This document shows positions 1-8,740 of a stretch of 64,000 nt of DNA, piece after piece. The stretch lies in contig NZ_NTJD01000005.1 of assembly GCF_002358085.1 (NCBI RefSeq), positions 1 through 64,000 of the forward strand, in the 5' to 3' direction. The stretch is from Pseudothioclava arenosa (lineage in GTDB: Bacteria; Pseudomonadota; Alphaproteobacteria; Rhodobacterales; Rhodobacteraceae). The position numbers and the translations under genes are program-made. Each line of letters starts with the position of its first letter. The first letter of the stretch is position 1. Below the pieces are notes generated by a model. It had not been told where the DNA came from and did no database searches. It saw only the letters and a program-made list of their open reading frames with translations.

Positions 1-138
1 CACCTCGCGGGGATGAAGGACTCGAAAATCATCGTCGCGATCAACAAGGACGAAGAGGCCCCGATCTTCCAGGTCGCCGACTTCGGCCTCGTCGCAGACC
101 TCTTCGACGCCGTCCCCGAATTGACCGCGAAAGTGTGA
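1..138 (+). CDS. etfA: Electron transfer flavoprotein alpha subunit, C-terminal end (partial)
   Basis: Only the last 45 codons are in the window, and the gene continues off the left edge. The C-terminal FAD-domain signature is clear: [24 protein letters not shown], then the closing [12 protein letters not shown]. EtfA with EtfB carries electrons from acyl-CoA dehydrogenases to the ubiquinone pool through ETF-QO in the cytoplasm. That would include the methylsuccinyl-CoA dehydrogenase encoded later in this window. hbd lies on the same strand about 1.1 kb downstream, and the etf-hbd neighbourhood is familiar in Rhodobacterales. A G-rich repeat element and a bidirectional terminator follow the stop codon. 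Confidence 0.93.
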   Translation, partial: HLAGMKDSKIIVAINKDEEAPIFQVADFGLVADLFDAVPELTAKV

Positions 139-145
139 CGGCGGA

Positions 146-193
146 GCGGGGGCCAGCCCCCGCACCCCCGGAGTATTTTCGGCTCAATGAAAG
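146..193 (-). repeat. 3'-end repeat element copy 1
   Basis: A hairpin (GCGGGGG/CCCCCGC with loop ccag, 146-163) is followed by the conserved box ending in GGCTCAATGAAAG (164-193). It lies just after etfA, in the orientation that faces the convergent DUF6473-type gene. It belongs to the family of nine copies described under the findings. Confidence 0.75.
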
Positions 194-215
194 CCGGGCG
201 CGAATGAAAGCAACG

Positions 216-242
216 AAAAGCCCCGCAAACGCGGGGCTTTTT
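216..242. terminator. Bidirectional rho-independent terminator between etfA and the DUF6473-type gene
   Basis: The stem AGCCCCGC/GCGGGGCT has loop AAAC, with an A-run on the left and a T-run on the right, so it can work on both strands. It separates two convergent genes and starts only eight bases before the stop codon of the minus-strand gene. Confidence 0.88.
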
Positions 243-249
243 GCTGTCT

Positions 250-1071
250 TCAGATCAGCGCCCGCAGATGCGGCAGCAGGGCTTCCGCGACCTCCTCATG
301 CACGAGGGGGCCCGGCATCTGCACCGCCGTCGGCTCTTCGAGCGGGCCGAAACACATGCCCACTGTCCCCGTCGAGCGTGCCATGATCGTCGGCTGCACC
401 TGCACCACCTCATCGACAAGGGGACGCAACTGATCAACCATGCGGCTCGAAATATAGAGCGGATCTGGGCCGAGCGGATCGCGTGCGACCGGGGAATGGT
501 AGTCCCCGATCCAGAGCAAGGCCTTGCGCCCCGGAAGCTTCGCGAGAAGGGCTTTCATGCGCACCAGCCAGGTCTGGCGCAGATCCTGCACGACGCCGTC
601 ATATTTCACCAGGGACCGCGCCTTGAGCGCCCCCAACATGTGCCGCGTAAAGTTAAACTGAGCGAAATCGACATCGGGGAACATCTCGCGCATGCGGCTC
701 GAGGCCCGCACGAAACGATCATTGCGGCGCGGATGCACGGCGTAGAACCCGTTGGTCATGTTTTGTGCGCCCATCAGCTGAATCACCGTGACCCGCGCGC
801 GCTGAGCGGCCTCGATCACCTCTGATTCGGCGGCGAAAACATCGACGCCCGCGTTCATATGGCCGAAATTCGCCACGGGCAGGCCAAGCCGCTCTTGCAC
901 GAGGTCGGGCCAGGGCCGCGCCACGAATTTACCATAGGTTTCCGTTCCGCCGATGGCGGCAACGAAATCCCCGTTCAGCGATTTGGCCGGGCCACGAAAC
1001 AGCAGTTTCGACTGCCCATACCGGCATGGATAGTAATTGAGGGCGTCCCCGCCCTGATATTCGAAAGCCAT
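250..1071 (-). CDS. DUF6473-type protein, function unknown
   Basis: This is a 273-residue soluble protein starting [19 protein letters not shown], with a following segment [21 protein letters not shown]. From memory this pattern is the DUF6473 family, which is common in Rhodobacteraceae and has no known function. Its layout (a GGTETYGKF turn, then a VIQLMGAQN strand) resembles a Rossmann or GDSL/SGNH-like fold, but I see no complete catalytic motif, so that is only a guess. The start is supported by GAGGTG six bases before the ATG. A possible Cys-rich small ORF lies 69 bases upstream on the same strand and could be its leader. The family assignment is by recall, not by search. Confidence 0.75.
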   Translation of the reverse strand: MAFEYQGGDALNYYPCRYGQSKLLFRGPAKSLNGDFVAAIGGTETYGKFVARPWPDLVQERLGLPVANFGHMNAGVDVFAAESEVIEAAQRARVTVIQLMGAQNMTNGFYAVHPRRNDRFVRASSRMREMFPDVDFAQFNFTRHMLGALKARSLVKYDGVVQDLRQTWLVRMKALLAKLPGRKALLWIGDYHSPVARDPLGPDPLYISSRMVDQLRPLVDEVVQVQPTIMARSTGTVGMCFGPLEEPTAVQMPGPLVHEEVAEALLPHLRALI

Positions 1072-1140
1072 TTTCCCACCTCAGTCCTTCGACTCACCCG
1101 AAATCAAGGCTGCGCCAGAACCCTTTCAAAACAGCTAACG

Positions 1141-1206
1141 TCATCCCGGGCACGCCACCGTGCATTCGCAGCGAAACTTCTTGCACTTGCAGCATTGACG
1201 GGTCAT
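1141..1206 (-). CDS. Possible 21-residue Cys-rich peptide
   Basis: The ORF reads MTRQCCKCKKFRCECTVACPG in one-letter code, giving six cysteines in 21 residues. Spacing is C-C-x-C-x4-C-x-C-x4-C with intervening Lys/Arg, so it could bind metal. A GAGG ribosome-binding site sits five bases before the ATG. It begins 30 bases from the divergent hbd start and ends 69 bases before the DUF6473-type gene on the same strand, so it could be a leader or short first cistron. Against it, the hbd promoter probably overlaps this DNA, and repeated GCA triplets on the other strand would create Cys codons by themselves. I do not recognise the peptide from any named family. Confidence 0.4.
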   Translation of the reverse strand: MTRQCCKCKKFRCECTVACPG

Positions 1207-1236
1207 GGTCGCCTCGGAACATGAAAGGGCCATATC

Positions 1237-2112
1237 ATGACGATCCAGAAAGTGGGCATCGTGGGCGCCGGACAGATGGGCAACGGGATTGCCCATGTCT
1301 TTGCACTCTCCGGCTACGACGTCCTCATCAATGACATCTCCGCTGACAGCCTCGCGCGCGCGGTGGCGACGATCACCAAAAATCTCGACCGGCAGGTTTC
1401 GAAGAACCTGATCAGCGCCGAACAGAAGGCCGAGGCGCTGGGGCGCATTTCGACCACGATGGAGCTGACCGAGTTGGGGCCGTGCGACCTCGTGATCGAG
1501 GCCGCGACCGAGAAAGAAGCGGTGAAGCAGGCGATTTTCGACACGCTGATCCCGCATCTGGGCAAGGACACGATCCTCGCCACCAACACCTCGTCGATCT
1601 CGATCACGCGGCTTGCCTCGCGCACCGACCGCCCCGAGCGGTTCATCGGCGTGCACTTCATGAACCCGGTGCCGGTGATGCAGCTGGTCGAGATCATTCG
1701 TGGCATCGCCACCGATGACGCGACCTATCAGGCGACGATGGCGGTGGTGAAATCGCTGGGCAAGACGGCGGCTTCGGCCGAGGATTTCCCGGCTTTCATC
1801 GTGAACCGCATCCTCGTGCCGATGATCAACGAAGCGGTCTACACGCTTTACGAAGGCGTTGGTTCGGTCGATTCCATCGACCTGTCGATGAAGCTGGGCG
1901 CGAACCACCCGATGGGGCCGCTGGAACTGGCCGATTTCATCGGTCTCGATACCTGCCTCGCGATCATGAACGTGCTGCACGACGGCCTGGCGGATACGAA
2001 ATACCGTCCCTGTCCGCTCCTGACGAAATATGTCGAGGCTGGCTGGCTGGGCCGCAAGACCGGCCGCGGGTTCTATGATTACCGGGGCGAAACGCCGGTT
2101 CCGACCCGCTAA
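1237..2112 (+). CDS. hbd: 3-hydroxybutyryl-CoA dehydrogenase
   Basis: This 291-residue enzyme has the NAD-binding Rossmann motif GAGQMGNGIAHVFA at the N-terminus, the ATNTSSISIT segment, and the catalytic-His stretch GVHFMNPVPVMQLVEI. The C-terminal helical dimer domain includes NHPMGPLELADFIGLD and ends with GRKTGRGFYDY. It interconverts (S)-3-hydroxybutyryl-CoA and acetoacetyl-CoA with NAD(P)H, in butyryl-CoA metabolism. Length and motifs match the single-domain Hbd/PaaH class, not the large FadB class. The start has a GAAAGG site. It lies downstream of etfA and is closed by a strong hairpin terminator. Some annotations would call it paaH or hbdA. Confidence 0.93.
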   Translation: MTIQKVGIVGAGQMGNGIAHVFALSGYDVLINDISADSLARAVATITKNLDRQVSKNLISAEQKAEALGRISTTMELTELGPCDLVIEAATEKEAVKQAIFDTLIPHLGKDTILATNTSSISITRLASRTDRPERFIGVHFMNPVPVMQLVEIIRGIATDDATYQATMAVVKSLGKTAASAEDFPAFIVNRILVPMINEAVYTLYEGVGSVDSIDLSMKLGANHPMGPLELADFIGLDTCLAIMNVLHDGLADTKYRPCPLLTKYVEAGWLGRKTGRGFYDYRGETPVPTR

Positions 2113-2130
2113 GTCACCGATTAACGAAAA

Positions 2131-2154
2131 AGCCCCGCTTCTGCGGGGCTTTTT
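2131..2154. terminator. Bidirectional terminator between hbd and the HPr gene
   Basis: The stem AGCCCCGC/GCGGGGCT has loop TTCT, four A before and four T after. It serves the convergent genes hbd and ptsH. The stem sequence is identical to that of the terminator at 216-242. Confidence 0.9.
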
Positions 2155-2172
2155 GTTACGCGGCGCGAAAGG

Positions 2173-2442
2173 TCAATTGCCTTCGCCAAATTTGTCCGCG
2201 ATCAGCGCCCCCAGCGCATCGGCCAGCGCATCGGCCTCGGCGCCGCTGGTGGTCACCTTGATCGAGGTCCCGCAGGACGCCGCGAGCATCAGCAGCCCCA
2301 TGATCGAATCGCCCGAAACCCGCATCCCGTCCTTTTCGACCTCGGCGCGGGCGTTGAAATCCTCAACCACCTCCACGAATTTCGCCGAGGCCCGGGCATG
2401 CAGCCCTTTCACGTTCACGATCTCGAATTCTCGCGTCACCAT
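2173..2442 (-). CDS. ptsH: HPr phosphocarrier protein
   Basis: At 89 residues this is the normal size for HPr. The active-site histidine is His15 in VKGLHARASAKF. The regulatory serine is Ser46 in GDSIMGLLMLAAS, which is the site HPr kinase acts on. It is the last gene of a six-gene minus-strand operon (chvI, chvG, hprK, rapZ, EIIA, ptsH), 19 bases after the EIIA gene. In alphaproteobacteria this set belongs to a regulatory phosphotransfer chain and not to sugar uptake. No enzyme I or EIIB/EIIC gene is in this window. Confidence 0.95.
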   Translation of the reverse strand: MVTREFEIVNVKGLHARASAKFVEVVEDFNARAEVEKDGMRVSGDSIMGLLMLAASCGTSIKVTTSGAEADALADALGALIADKFGEGN

Positions 2443-2461
2443 TGCGTCTCCTGCGAAGGCT

Positions 2462-2863
2462 TTACCGTCCGGCCGTATCGCACATTGAATAGGAATTTAT
2501 GTATTTCCGGCCGGCATCGAGCGCCGCCTCGACCGCCGCATGGACATTCAACGCACGCGACTTCGCCAGCTTGATCAACAAAGGCAGGTTGGCGCCATAA
2601 ATGATCTCGCGCTCGCAATTCTCGCAGGCCATCAGGCTCAGGTTCGAGGGCGATCCGCCGAAAATATCGGTCACCACGACAACGCCGTCACCCACATCCA
2701 CCGAATCCGCAGCCGATCTGATCTCGGCCTGCTTCTGCGCCCGGTCATGATTATCCTCGATGGTGATCGCGCGGATGCCCTCCTGCGGGCCGACGACATG
2801 CTCTACCGCCGCGAGATATTCTCGCGCGAGCCCCCCATGTGCCACGATCACGATACCGATCAC
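2462..2863 (-). CDS. PTS EIIA component, mannose (fructose) type
   Basis: The protein is 133 residues long and begins [17 protein letters not shown], with the phosphorylatable His9. The mannose-type EIIA fold is further supported by [14 protein letters not shown] and [11 protein letters not shown]. It starts with GTG, and that GTG overlaps the rapZ stop as GTGA, so translation is likely coupled. With no EIIB or EIIC partner nearby it is best read as a regulatory phosphoacceptor downstream of HPr, as in other alphaproteobacteria where it is called EIIA-Man or ManX. Its output target cannot be read from sequence. Confidence 0.93.
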   Translation of the reverse strand: MIGIVIVAHGGLAREYLAAVEHVVGPQEGIRAITIEDNHDRAQKQAEIRSAADSVDVGDGVVVVTDIFGGSPSNLSLMACENCEREIIYGANLPLLIKLAKSRALNVHAAVEAALDAGRKYINSYSMCDTAGR

Positions 2864-3780
2864 GTGCCCTGCCCCACTTCACCATCCGGCGCCTCGGCGC
2901 GCCGTTCCAATTCCCTATGACGTTTAGACACCTGCCACCCTGCCTCCGCAAGAGCTTTGGTAACCTTTTCCGTCATCGCGACCGAGCGGTGTTTGCCGCC
3001 GGTGCAGCCGAACCCCACCGAGACATGACTGCGCCCCTCCTCGACATGGGCGGGCAACTCGAACTGCAGCAGGCCGAGCACCCGCTCGAAATACTCTCCA
3101 AACCGCGGGTCCGCGGCGATATAGGCGGCGACACGCGGATCGCGGCCATCATGCGGGCGCAGCGCAGGCTCCCAATGCGGATTGGCCAGAAACCGGCAAT
3201 CGAACATCAGGTCGAGCCCGCGCGGAACGCCGCGCTTGTAACTGAAAGAATGGATCGAGACGCTGAGCCTTTCCAACACGCCCGGATCAAAAAGCCGTGC
3301 GATCTCGGCGCGCAGGTCATGCGGGCTGAGCGCCGAGGTCTCGACCAGCACATCAGCGCGGGCGCGGATCGGGGCGAGAAGGTCGATCTCGGCCACGATC
3401 CCTTCGCGCGGCGCATCCGAGGGCGCCAGCGGGTGGCGGCGCCGGGTCTCGGAATAGCGCCGCTCCAGCACATCGGGGCGCGCATCAAGGTAAAGCAGTT
3501 CGAGCGAAACCGTCGGGCTCAGCGTCAGCTGGTCGATCAACTCGATCAGCGCGGCGGCCGAAAACTCGCGATTGCGCACATCGACACCCAAAGCGATCGG
3601 ATGCCCGCGCGGCGCCCCGGCCAAGAGCCGCGGGATCAGCGACAAGGGCATGTTGTCGATGGTCTCGTAGCCGAAGTCCTCAAGCGCGGCGATGGCGGTC
3701 GTCCGCCCCGCCCCCGACGGCCCCGTCACCAGCACGACGCGCTGGGTGCCCTGATTTTCGCTTGCGGCCCTCTCGCTCAA
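2860..3780 (-). CDS. rapZ: RapZ-family RNase adapter / nucleotide-binding protein
   Basis: This 306-residue protein has a Walker A loop GPSGAGRTT at residues 20-28, the [17 protein letters not shown] segment typical of YvcJ/RapZ, and the C-terminal [15 protein letters not shown] motif. RapZ in enterobacteria guides RNase E to the GlmZ sRNA. In alphaproteobacteria the gene sits beside hprK and its role is less clear. Four-base overlaps join it to hprK upstream and EIIA downstream, so it is made with the regulatory PTS proteins. Confidence 0.92.
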   Translation of the reverse strand: MSERAASENQGTQRVVLVTGPSGAGRTTAIAALEDFGYETIDNMPLSLIPRLLAGAPRGHPIALGVDVRNREFSAAALIELIDQLTLSPTVSLELLYLDARPDVLERRYSETRRRHPLAPSDAPREGIVAEIDLLAPIRARADVLVETSALSPHDLRAEIARLFDPGVLERLSVSIHSFSYKRGVPRGLDLMFDCRFLANPHWEPALRPHDGRDPRVAAYIAADPRFGEYFERVLGLLQFELPAHVEEGRSHVSVGFGCTGGKHRSVAMTEKVTKALAEAGWQVSKRHRELERRAEAPDGEVGQGT

Positions 3781-4217
3781 GCGACCCTCCCGGCCTTCAG
3801 ATACTGTAAAATCCCTGCCGCAGCATGGCCGCTTCGCAGGCGCAGCACAAGAGGGATGACCACCCCGCCGATCTCGATCTGGCGCGCGGGCGGCAATCGT
3901 TCGGTCTCTTCCTGAGAAAGGTCGACCGCGAGGACGATCTGCGCCGAAGGCAGCGCCTCGGCCGCCAGAATACCGATGCCCCGCGCCTCGATCTGCCCCG
4001 CAATCGCGGTGGGCCCCGAGGCCATCAGCCCCCCCTCCAGAACGTGCAAATCGACCCGGTCGTCGGCCACAAGACGCGCGCCAAACGCCATCAACTCAAG
4101 CGCCAGCGCCGACTTCCCCGCGCCTGAGGGGCCAAGGATCAACACCCCGCAATCGGGGTTCAGCGCAACCGCGCTTGCATGGATGTTCAGGGGGGCGGTG
4201 GCCTCAGCCCCGCTCAA
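3777..4217 (-). CDS. hprK: HPr kinase/phosphorylase, short alphaproteobacterial form
   Basis: The protein has 146 residues, about half the length of Firmicutes HprK. It keeps only the C-terminal catalytic domain: P-loop GPSGAGKS at residues 29-36, [10 protein letters not shown], and the C-terminal segment [16 protein letters not shown]. The N-terminal regulatory domain is absent, as is usual in alphaproteobacteria. It should phosphorylate HPr on Ser46. The start is a TTG overlapping the chvG stop as TTGA. ATG, GTG and TTG alternatives further in exist, but the four-base overlap matches the pattern of the whole operon. Confidence 0.92.
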   Translation of the reverse strand: MSGAEATAPLNIHASAVALNPDCGVLILGPSGAGKSALALELMAFGARLVADDRVDLHVLEGGLMASGPTAIAGQIEARGIGILAAEALPSAQIVLAVDLSQEETERLPPARQIEIGGVVIPLVLRLRSGHAAAGILQYLKAGRVA

Positions 4218-5962
4218 ACCGGCAGGCCCACCACGAAGCGCGCGCCCAGCGGCTCCGAGGTCACGTCGGCATCGGTCGGACGGATATTTTCGGCCCAGAT
4301 CACCCCGCCATGCGCCTCGACGATCTGTTTCGAGATCGCGAGCCCCAAGCCCGAATGATCGCCGAACTGCCCCACAGGACGCTCGGAATAGAAGCGTTTG
4401 AACACCTTGGTCAGCGCCTCTTCGGGAATGCCGGGCCCGGTATCCTCGACCACGACCAGCACGCGATTATCGCGCTTGCGCGCCCAGACCCGCACCGCGT
4501 CACCCTCTTCACAGAAGGAAATCGCGTTGGTGATCAGGTTCACGAAGACCTGCGCCAGCCGCCCCTCGAGACCGGTGATCATGATCGGCACCTTCGGCAG
4601 GTCCGAGATGAACTCGACCCCTTTTTCCTGCGCCTGCTGGCCCAGAAACTCCGAAAGATTGCCCACCATCTTGACCAGATCGAAGCGCTCTTCCTCTTCG
4701 CGCACCAGCTCGGAATCGAGCCGCGAGGCGTTGGAAATATCGCTCACCAGTCGGTCGAGGCGGCGCACATCATGGTCGATCACATCGAGCAGCTTGGTGC
4801 GATGCTCCTCTTTCTTGACCATGTGCAACGAGGCCACCGCCGAACGCAGACTGGCCAGCGGGTTCTTGATTTCATGGGCGACATCGGCCGCGAATTGCTC
4901 GTTCGCGTCGATCCGGTCGTAAAGCGCCGCGACCATGCCGCGCAGCGCGCCCGACAGCCGCCCGATCTCGTCGGGGCGCGCGGTCAGATCGGGGATGCGC
5001 ACCCGCGTCGGGTTCATCTTGCGCGCGTTCTTGTCACGCCCAAGCTCGGCCGCCTCGGCCAGATCGGAAAGTGGGTTCGCGATGGTCGAGGCGAGCACGA
5101 GGCTCAACCCGATCGACACGGCGACGGCCACGACGAACATCTGCAGCACCTGCTCGCGCTCGGCGCGCACGAGGCGCTCGATCTCGCCGGCGGCGGACGA
5201 AAGCACAAGCTGACCGACCTCGCGGCCATCCTGATAAACGCCTGTCGCGACAGAGAAAACCGGGTCTCCGGCAAGCGTTTTTTCGCTGGAGATCAGGGTC
5301 TTGCCCGCCGCAAGGCGGTCGATCAGCCGCTGCGCGATAGCCTGACGATCCTCGGCCACATCCACCATTGGCGGGCGATCCACGAGGCCCGAAACCGCCG
5401 CCCAGGCGCGGTCGAGCATGTTGGTGATGACCGTCGAACGATCATCGGCCCCAAGCCCCTCGACCGGCTGGCGCGCGGCCATTTGCACGTCTTTCGAGGA
5501 CAGGATGAACCCTCCCGTCGCATCGAAGATGAACAGTTCGGCCCCCTCGGGCAGCTCAATGCCGCTCAGGGTATCGCGCAGGTCGATCCCGTCACCCGAG
5601 GCGAAATTGACCCATCCCTCTTTCGGCAGGCGGGCCTCGATCACATCGGCGACCAGCTCGGCCTCGGAGACGATGGCGGCTTCGCGCTGCAGCACGAGGC
5701 TCTGCCGGAACGGATTAAGAAACAGGACCCCCGCGACGAGGATCAGCATCGCCAGAAGGTTGAAGGTGATGATCTTGCGCGCCAGCGGCGAACGGTTGAG
5801 CGTGAGCAAGCCGCGCCGGCGGCGGCCACGCATCAGCGCGTCGTCGACCAACCCCTCGGGCGCGACCCAATCCTCGCCAAGCACCACATCAATGTCGGTG
5901 CCGCGCGTGTTCTGCGCCTTCCGCTTGGAGCCGCCCATACCTATCCGTCCGGCAAGCGTCAT
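4214..5962 (-). CDS. chvG: Sensor histidine kinase ChvG
   Basis: The protein has 582 residues. A cytoplasmic N-terminus rich in Arg/Lys is followed by TM1 (about 64-84), a periplasmic sensor region (about 85-272), TM2 (273-293), HAMP (about 294-350), the H-box [18 protein letters not shown] with His363, and an HATPase domain with [18 protein letters not shown] and [10 protein letters not shown]. ChvG (ExoS, BatS) senses acid or envelope stress through its partner ChvI. Its ATG overlaps the chvI stop as ATGA, and its own stop overlaps hprK, so sensing and PTS regulation share one transcript. Confidence 0.95.
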   Translation of the reverse strand: MTLAGRIGMGGSKRKAQNTRGTDIDVVLGEDWVAPEGLVDDALMRGRRRRGLLTLNRSPLARKIITFNLLAMLILVAGVLFLNPFRQSLVLQREAAIVSEAELVADVIEARLPKEGWVNFASGDGIDLRDTLSGIELPEGAELFIFDATGGFILSSKDVQMAARQPVEGLGADDRSTVITNMLDRAWAAVSGLVDRPPMVDVAEDRQAIAQRLIDRLAAGKTLISSEKTLAGDPVFSVATGVYQDGREVGQLVLSSAAGEIERLVRAEREQVLQMFVVAVAVSIGLSLVLASTIANPLSDLAEAAELGRDKNARKMNPTRVRIPDLTARPDEIGRLSGALRGMVAALYDRIDANEQFAADVAHEIKNPLASLRSAVASLHMVKKEEHRTKLLDVIDHDVRRLDRLVSDISNASRLDSELVREEEERFDLVKMVGNLSEFLGQQAQEKGVEFISDLPKVPIMITGLEGRLAQVFVNLITNAISFCEEGDAVRVWARKRDNRVLVVVEDTGPGIPEEALTKVFKRFYSERPVGQFGDHSGLGLAISKQIVEAHGGVIWAENIRPTDADVTSEPLGARFVVGLPV

Positions 5963-6660
5963 TCTTCGTTATAGCGATAGCCGATGCCGTAAAGCGTCTC
6001 GATCGCCGAGAAATCATCGTCCGCGGTGCGCATTTTCTTGCGCAAGCGCTTGATATGGCTGTCGATTGTGCGGTCGTCGACATAGACCTGATCGTCATAG
6101 GCCACGTCCATCAGCTGGTCGCGCGACTTCACGAAACCCGGGCGTTGCGCCAGCGCCTGAAGCAGCAGGAATTCGGTGACGGTCAGCGTCACTTCCTTGC
6201 CCTTCCAGGTCACCGAATGGCGCAGCGGGTCCATCGTCAGCGAGCCGCGCTCCATCACCTTGTTCTCGTCGGTGACGGGGATCTCGACGCCCGAAATCGC
6301 CTCCTGACGACGCAGGAGCGCGCGGATCCGCTCGACCAGAAGCCGCTGCGAAAACGGCTTTTTCACATAGTCATCGGCGCCCATGCGCAGACCCAGAACC
6401 TCGTCGATCTCGTCATCCTTCGAGGTCAGGAAAATCACCGGCATCGCGGTTTTCTGGCGCAGGCGCTGCAGCAGCTCCATCCCGTCCATCCGCGGCATCT
6501 TGATATCGAGAACCGCCATGTCGGGCAGGCGCTTGTTGAACGCGTCGAGCGCCGCCTGACCGTCATTATAGGTTTCAACCTCGTAGCCTTCCGCCTCCAA
6601 CGTCATCGAGACGGAGGTCAGAATATTCCGGTCATCGTCGACCAGCGCGATCCTCGACAT
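5959..6660 (-). CDS. chvI: Response regulator ChvI
   Basis: This OmpR/PhoB-type regulator has 233 residues. The receiver domain begins [14 protein letters not shown], the phosphoacceptor is Asp52 in [12 protein letters not shown], and [13 protein letters not shown] follows. The C-terminal winged helix contains [16 protein letters not shown] and [15 protein letters not shown] chose the ATG at 6660 because GAGGT lies six bases before it. An in-frame ATG at 6702 would add 14 residues without a better site. It is the first gene of the operon and diverges from pckA, the same arrangement as in Agrobacterium, where pckA is acid-induced. Confidence 0.95.
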   Translation of the reverse strand: MSRIALVDDDRNILTSVSMTLEAEGYEVETYNDGQAALDAFNKRLPDMAVLDIKMPRMDGMELLQRLRQKTAMPVIFLTSKDDEIDEVLGLRMGADDYVKKPFSQRLLVERIRALLRRQEAISGVEIPVTDENKVMERGSLTMDPLRHSVTWKGKEVTLTVTEFLLLQALAQRPGFVKSRDQLMDVAYDDQVYVDDRTIDSHIKRLRKKMRTADDDFSAIETLYGIGYRYNEE

Positions 6661-6816
6661 GCCAATACCTCGTAAACTGCCCAGATTTTTGTTTTCAGAC
6701 ATACTCCGCTTTCCGACTCGGCAAATCAACTGCGTTGTGCGAATCACCTTGGCATTCCGATTCATTCACGGTGAAAAAAACGAAGGTTTGACTAATTTGC
6801 CTCACCCATCGGGTCT

Positions 6817-6851
6817 GGTGGCGCTAAACAGTGAAATGGTTGCGCTAACTG
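6817..6851. promoter_or_regulatory. Direct repeats GGTKGCGCTAA upstream of pckA, candidate operator
   Basis: GGTGGCGCTAAACA (6817-6830) and GGTTGCGCTAACTG (6838-6851) are direct repeats exactly 21 bp apart, two turns of the helix. They lie in the 346-bp gap between chvI and pckA, just upstream of the best pckA promoter candidate. The second copy is close to a GTTAGCGCTAAC-like palindrome of the LacI-family type, so a CceR/Cra-like carbon regulator is one possible binder. ChvI is another. Both binder names are inference. Confidence 0.5.
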
Positions 6852-6885
6852 CGTCAAAGCGTTCTGTTCCATCCCTGAAACGACA

Positions 6886-6894
6886 TGCTATAGG
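6886..6894 (+). promoter_or_regulatory. Candidate extended -10 element of pckA
   Basis: TG-C-TATAGG fits an extended -10. No convincing -35 lies at 17 bp; the nearest is a weak TGTTCC. It would place the start near 6900 and leave a leader of roughly 105 bases. Confidence 0.35.
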
Positions 6895-6934
6895 GCGCCT
6901 ATTCGACGGGGCCCCGGTGGGGTTGCTGCCGGAT

Positions 6935-6961
6935 CGGTATCCCTTTTGGCCCGGGATGCCG
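6935..6961 (+). promoter_or_regulatory. Hairpin in the pckA leader
   Basis: CGGTATCCC (6935-6943) pairs with GGGATGCCG (6953-6961) through eight Watson-Crick pairs and one G-U, with a nine-base loop. It sits in the predicted untranslated leader about 45 bases before the start codon. It has no T-run, so it is not a terminator. A role in mRNA stability or translation control is inference. Confidence 0.4.
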
Positions 6962-7006
6962 GGAGGAACCGACGAACCGCCGCGCGACGGCATCGGGAGC
7001 TAGCAG

Positions 7007-8605
7007 ATGAGCATTGGACGTGTGAACCCGGCGAACCGCCTGGAAGATCAAGGCATCACTGGCCTGGGCAATGTCTATTATAACCTTCTCGAACCGGCGC
7101 TGATCGAGACGGCGCTGAAACGCGGCGAAGGCACGCTGGGCAAAGGCGGCGCCTTCTATTGCTCGACGGGCGCCCATACCGGCCGCTCGCCGAAGGACAA
7201 ATTCGTGGTCCGTACCCCTTCGGTCGAAGATTCGATCTGGTGGGAAAACAACAAGCCGATGGACCCGGCGAAATTCGACGTGCTCTACGCCGACATGCTC
7301 GAGCACATGAAGGGCAAGGACTACTTCGTCCAGGACCTGTTCGGCGGCGCCGACCCCGAGCATCGCCTCGACGTGCGCGTCGTGACCGAGCTGGCCTGGC
7401 ACGGCCTGTTCATCCGCACCATGCTGCGCCGCCCCGAGCGTGACGAACTGGACGCTTTCGCCCCCGAATTCACCATCATCAACTGCCCGAGCTTCAAGGC
7501 CGACCCCGAGCGTCACGGCTGCCGTTCGGAAACCGTGATCGCGCTGAACTTCGAGAAGAAGCTGATCCTGATCGGCAACACCGCCTATGCCGGTGAAAAC
7601 AAGAAATCGGTCTTCACGCTGCTCAACTACATCCTGCCCGGCAAGGGCGTGATGGCTATGCACTGCTCGGCCAACCACGCGATCGGCAACCCCGACGACA
7701 CCGCCGTGTTCTTCGGCCTGTCGGGCACCGGCAAGACGACGCTCTCGGCCGACCCCTCGCGCACGCTGATCGGCGATGACGAACATGGCTGGTCGGAAAA
7801 GGGCACCTTCAACTTCGAAGGCGGCTGCTACGCCAAGACCATCAACCTCTCGAAAGAGGCCGAGCCGGAAATCTACGCGACCTGCTCGATGTTCGGCACC
7901 GTGGTCGAGAACATGGTCTATGACGAAGAAACCCTCGAACTGGACTTCTTCGATAACTCGATCACCGACAACATGCGCTGCGCTTACCCGCTGCACTACA
8001 TCTCGAACGCCTCGGACACCGCGCTTGGCGGCCATCCGAAGAACGTGATCATGCTGACCTGCGACGCTTACGGCGTGCTGCCGCCGATCGCGCGTCTGAC
8101 CCCGGCGCAGGCGATGTATCACTTCCTCTCGGGCTTCACCTCGAAGACCCCGGGCACCGAGGTGGGCGTTGTCGAACCGACCCCGACCTTCTCGACCTGC
8201 TTCGGCGCGCCCTTCATGCCGCGTCGTCCCGAGGCCTACGGCAAGCTGCTTCAGGCGAAAATCGCCGAGTACGGCTCGGATTGCTGGCTGGTCAACACCG
8301 GCTGGACCGGCGGCGCCTTCGGCACCGGCAAGCGTATGCCGATCAAGGCGACCCGCGCGCTGCTGACCGCCGCGCTCGATGGTTCGCTGAACACGGTCGA
8401 GTTCCGCAAGGACCCGAACTTCGGCTTCGAAGTGCCGGTTTCGGTGCCGGGCGTTGACGCGACGCTCCTGAACCCGCGCGACACCTGGGCCGACAAGGAT
8501 GCTTTCGACGCGCAAGCCAAGAAACTGGTGGGCATGTTCGCCGAGAACTTCGCGCAATACCTGCCCTATATCGACGAAGACGTGAAAGCCGCCGCGATCG
8601 GCTGA
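7007..8605 (+). CDS. pckA: Phosphoenolpyruvate carboxykinase (ATP)
   Basis: The enzyme has 532 residues and converts oxaloacetate plus ATP to phosphoenolpyruvate, the entry step of gluconeogenesis. ATP-type features are the kinase loop [14 protein letters not shown] (about 237-250), RSPKDKF near residue 60, the metal-site region [10 protein letters not shown], and the C-terminal [15 protein letters not shown]. Length is normal for the family. The start has GGGAG eight bases upstream. It diverges from chvI with a 346-bp gap holding direct repeats and a leader hairpin, and it ends at a strong terminator. Growth on C2 or C4 substrates would need it. Confidence 0.97.
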   Translation: MSIGRVNPANRLEDQGITGLGNVYYNLLEPALIETALKRGEGTLGKGGAFYCSTGAHTGRSPKDKFVVRTPSVEDSIWWENNKPMDPAKFDVLYADMLEHMKGKDYFVQDLFGGADPEHRLDVRVVTELAWHGLFIRTMLRRPERDELDAFAPEFTIINCPSFKADPERHGCRSETVIALNFEKKLILIGNTAYAGENKKSVFTLLNYILPGKGVMAMHCSANHAIGNPDDTAVFFGLSGTGKTTLSADPSRTLIGDDEHGWSEKGTFNFEGGCYAKTINLSKEAEPEIYATCSMFGTVVENMVYDEETLELDFFDNSITDNMRCAYPLHYISNASDTALGGHPKNVIMLTCDAYGVLPPIARLTPAQAMYHFLSGFTSKTPGTEVGVVEPTPTFSTCFGAPFMPRRPEAYGKLLQAKIAEYGSDCWLVNTGWTGGAFGTGKRMPIKATRALLTAALDGSLNTVEFRKDPNFGFEVPVSVPGVDATLLNPRDTWADKDAFDAQAKKLVGMFAENFAQYLPYIDEDVKAAAIG

Positions 8606-8633
8606 ACACGCGCAGCCCTTCGGGGACAGTGAC

Positions 8634-8660
8634 AAGGCCGGGCCCTGCGCCCGGCCTTTC
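8634..8660 (+). terminator. Rho-independent terminator after pckA
   Basis: A ten-base-pair perfect stem, AAGGCCGGGC/GCCCGGCCTT, with loop CCTGC and followed by TTC, lies about 30 bases after the pckA stop. Confidence 0.82.
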
Positions 8661-8740
8661 GCATTGCGGGGGTTCGGATTTTCCCGATCCTGCGGCGCAT
8701 TCGGCTTGTTCCGCCCCGCGCGTGGACGGCATTATGGGCC

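Noticed and set aside
4175-5974. Very long open frame on the plus strand opposite chvG
   Set aside because: It is the complement of a certain gene; the Arg/His/Gln-rich product has no domain, and high GC removes stop codons by itself. The same applies to 14791-17154 (minus), 26116-28686 (plus) and 34999-37272 (minus).
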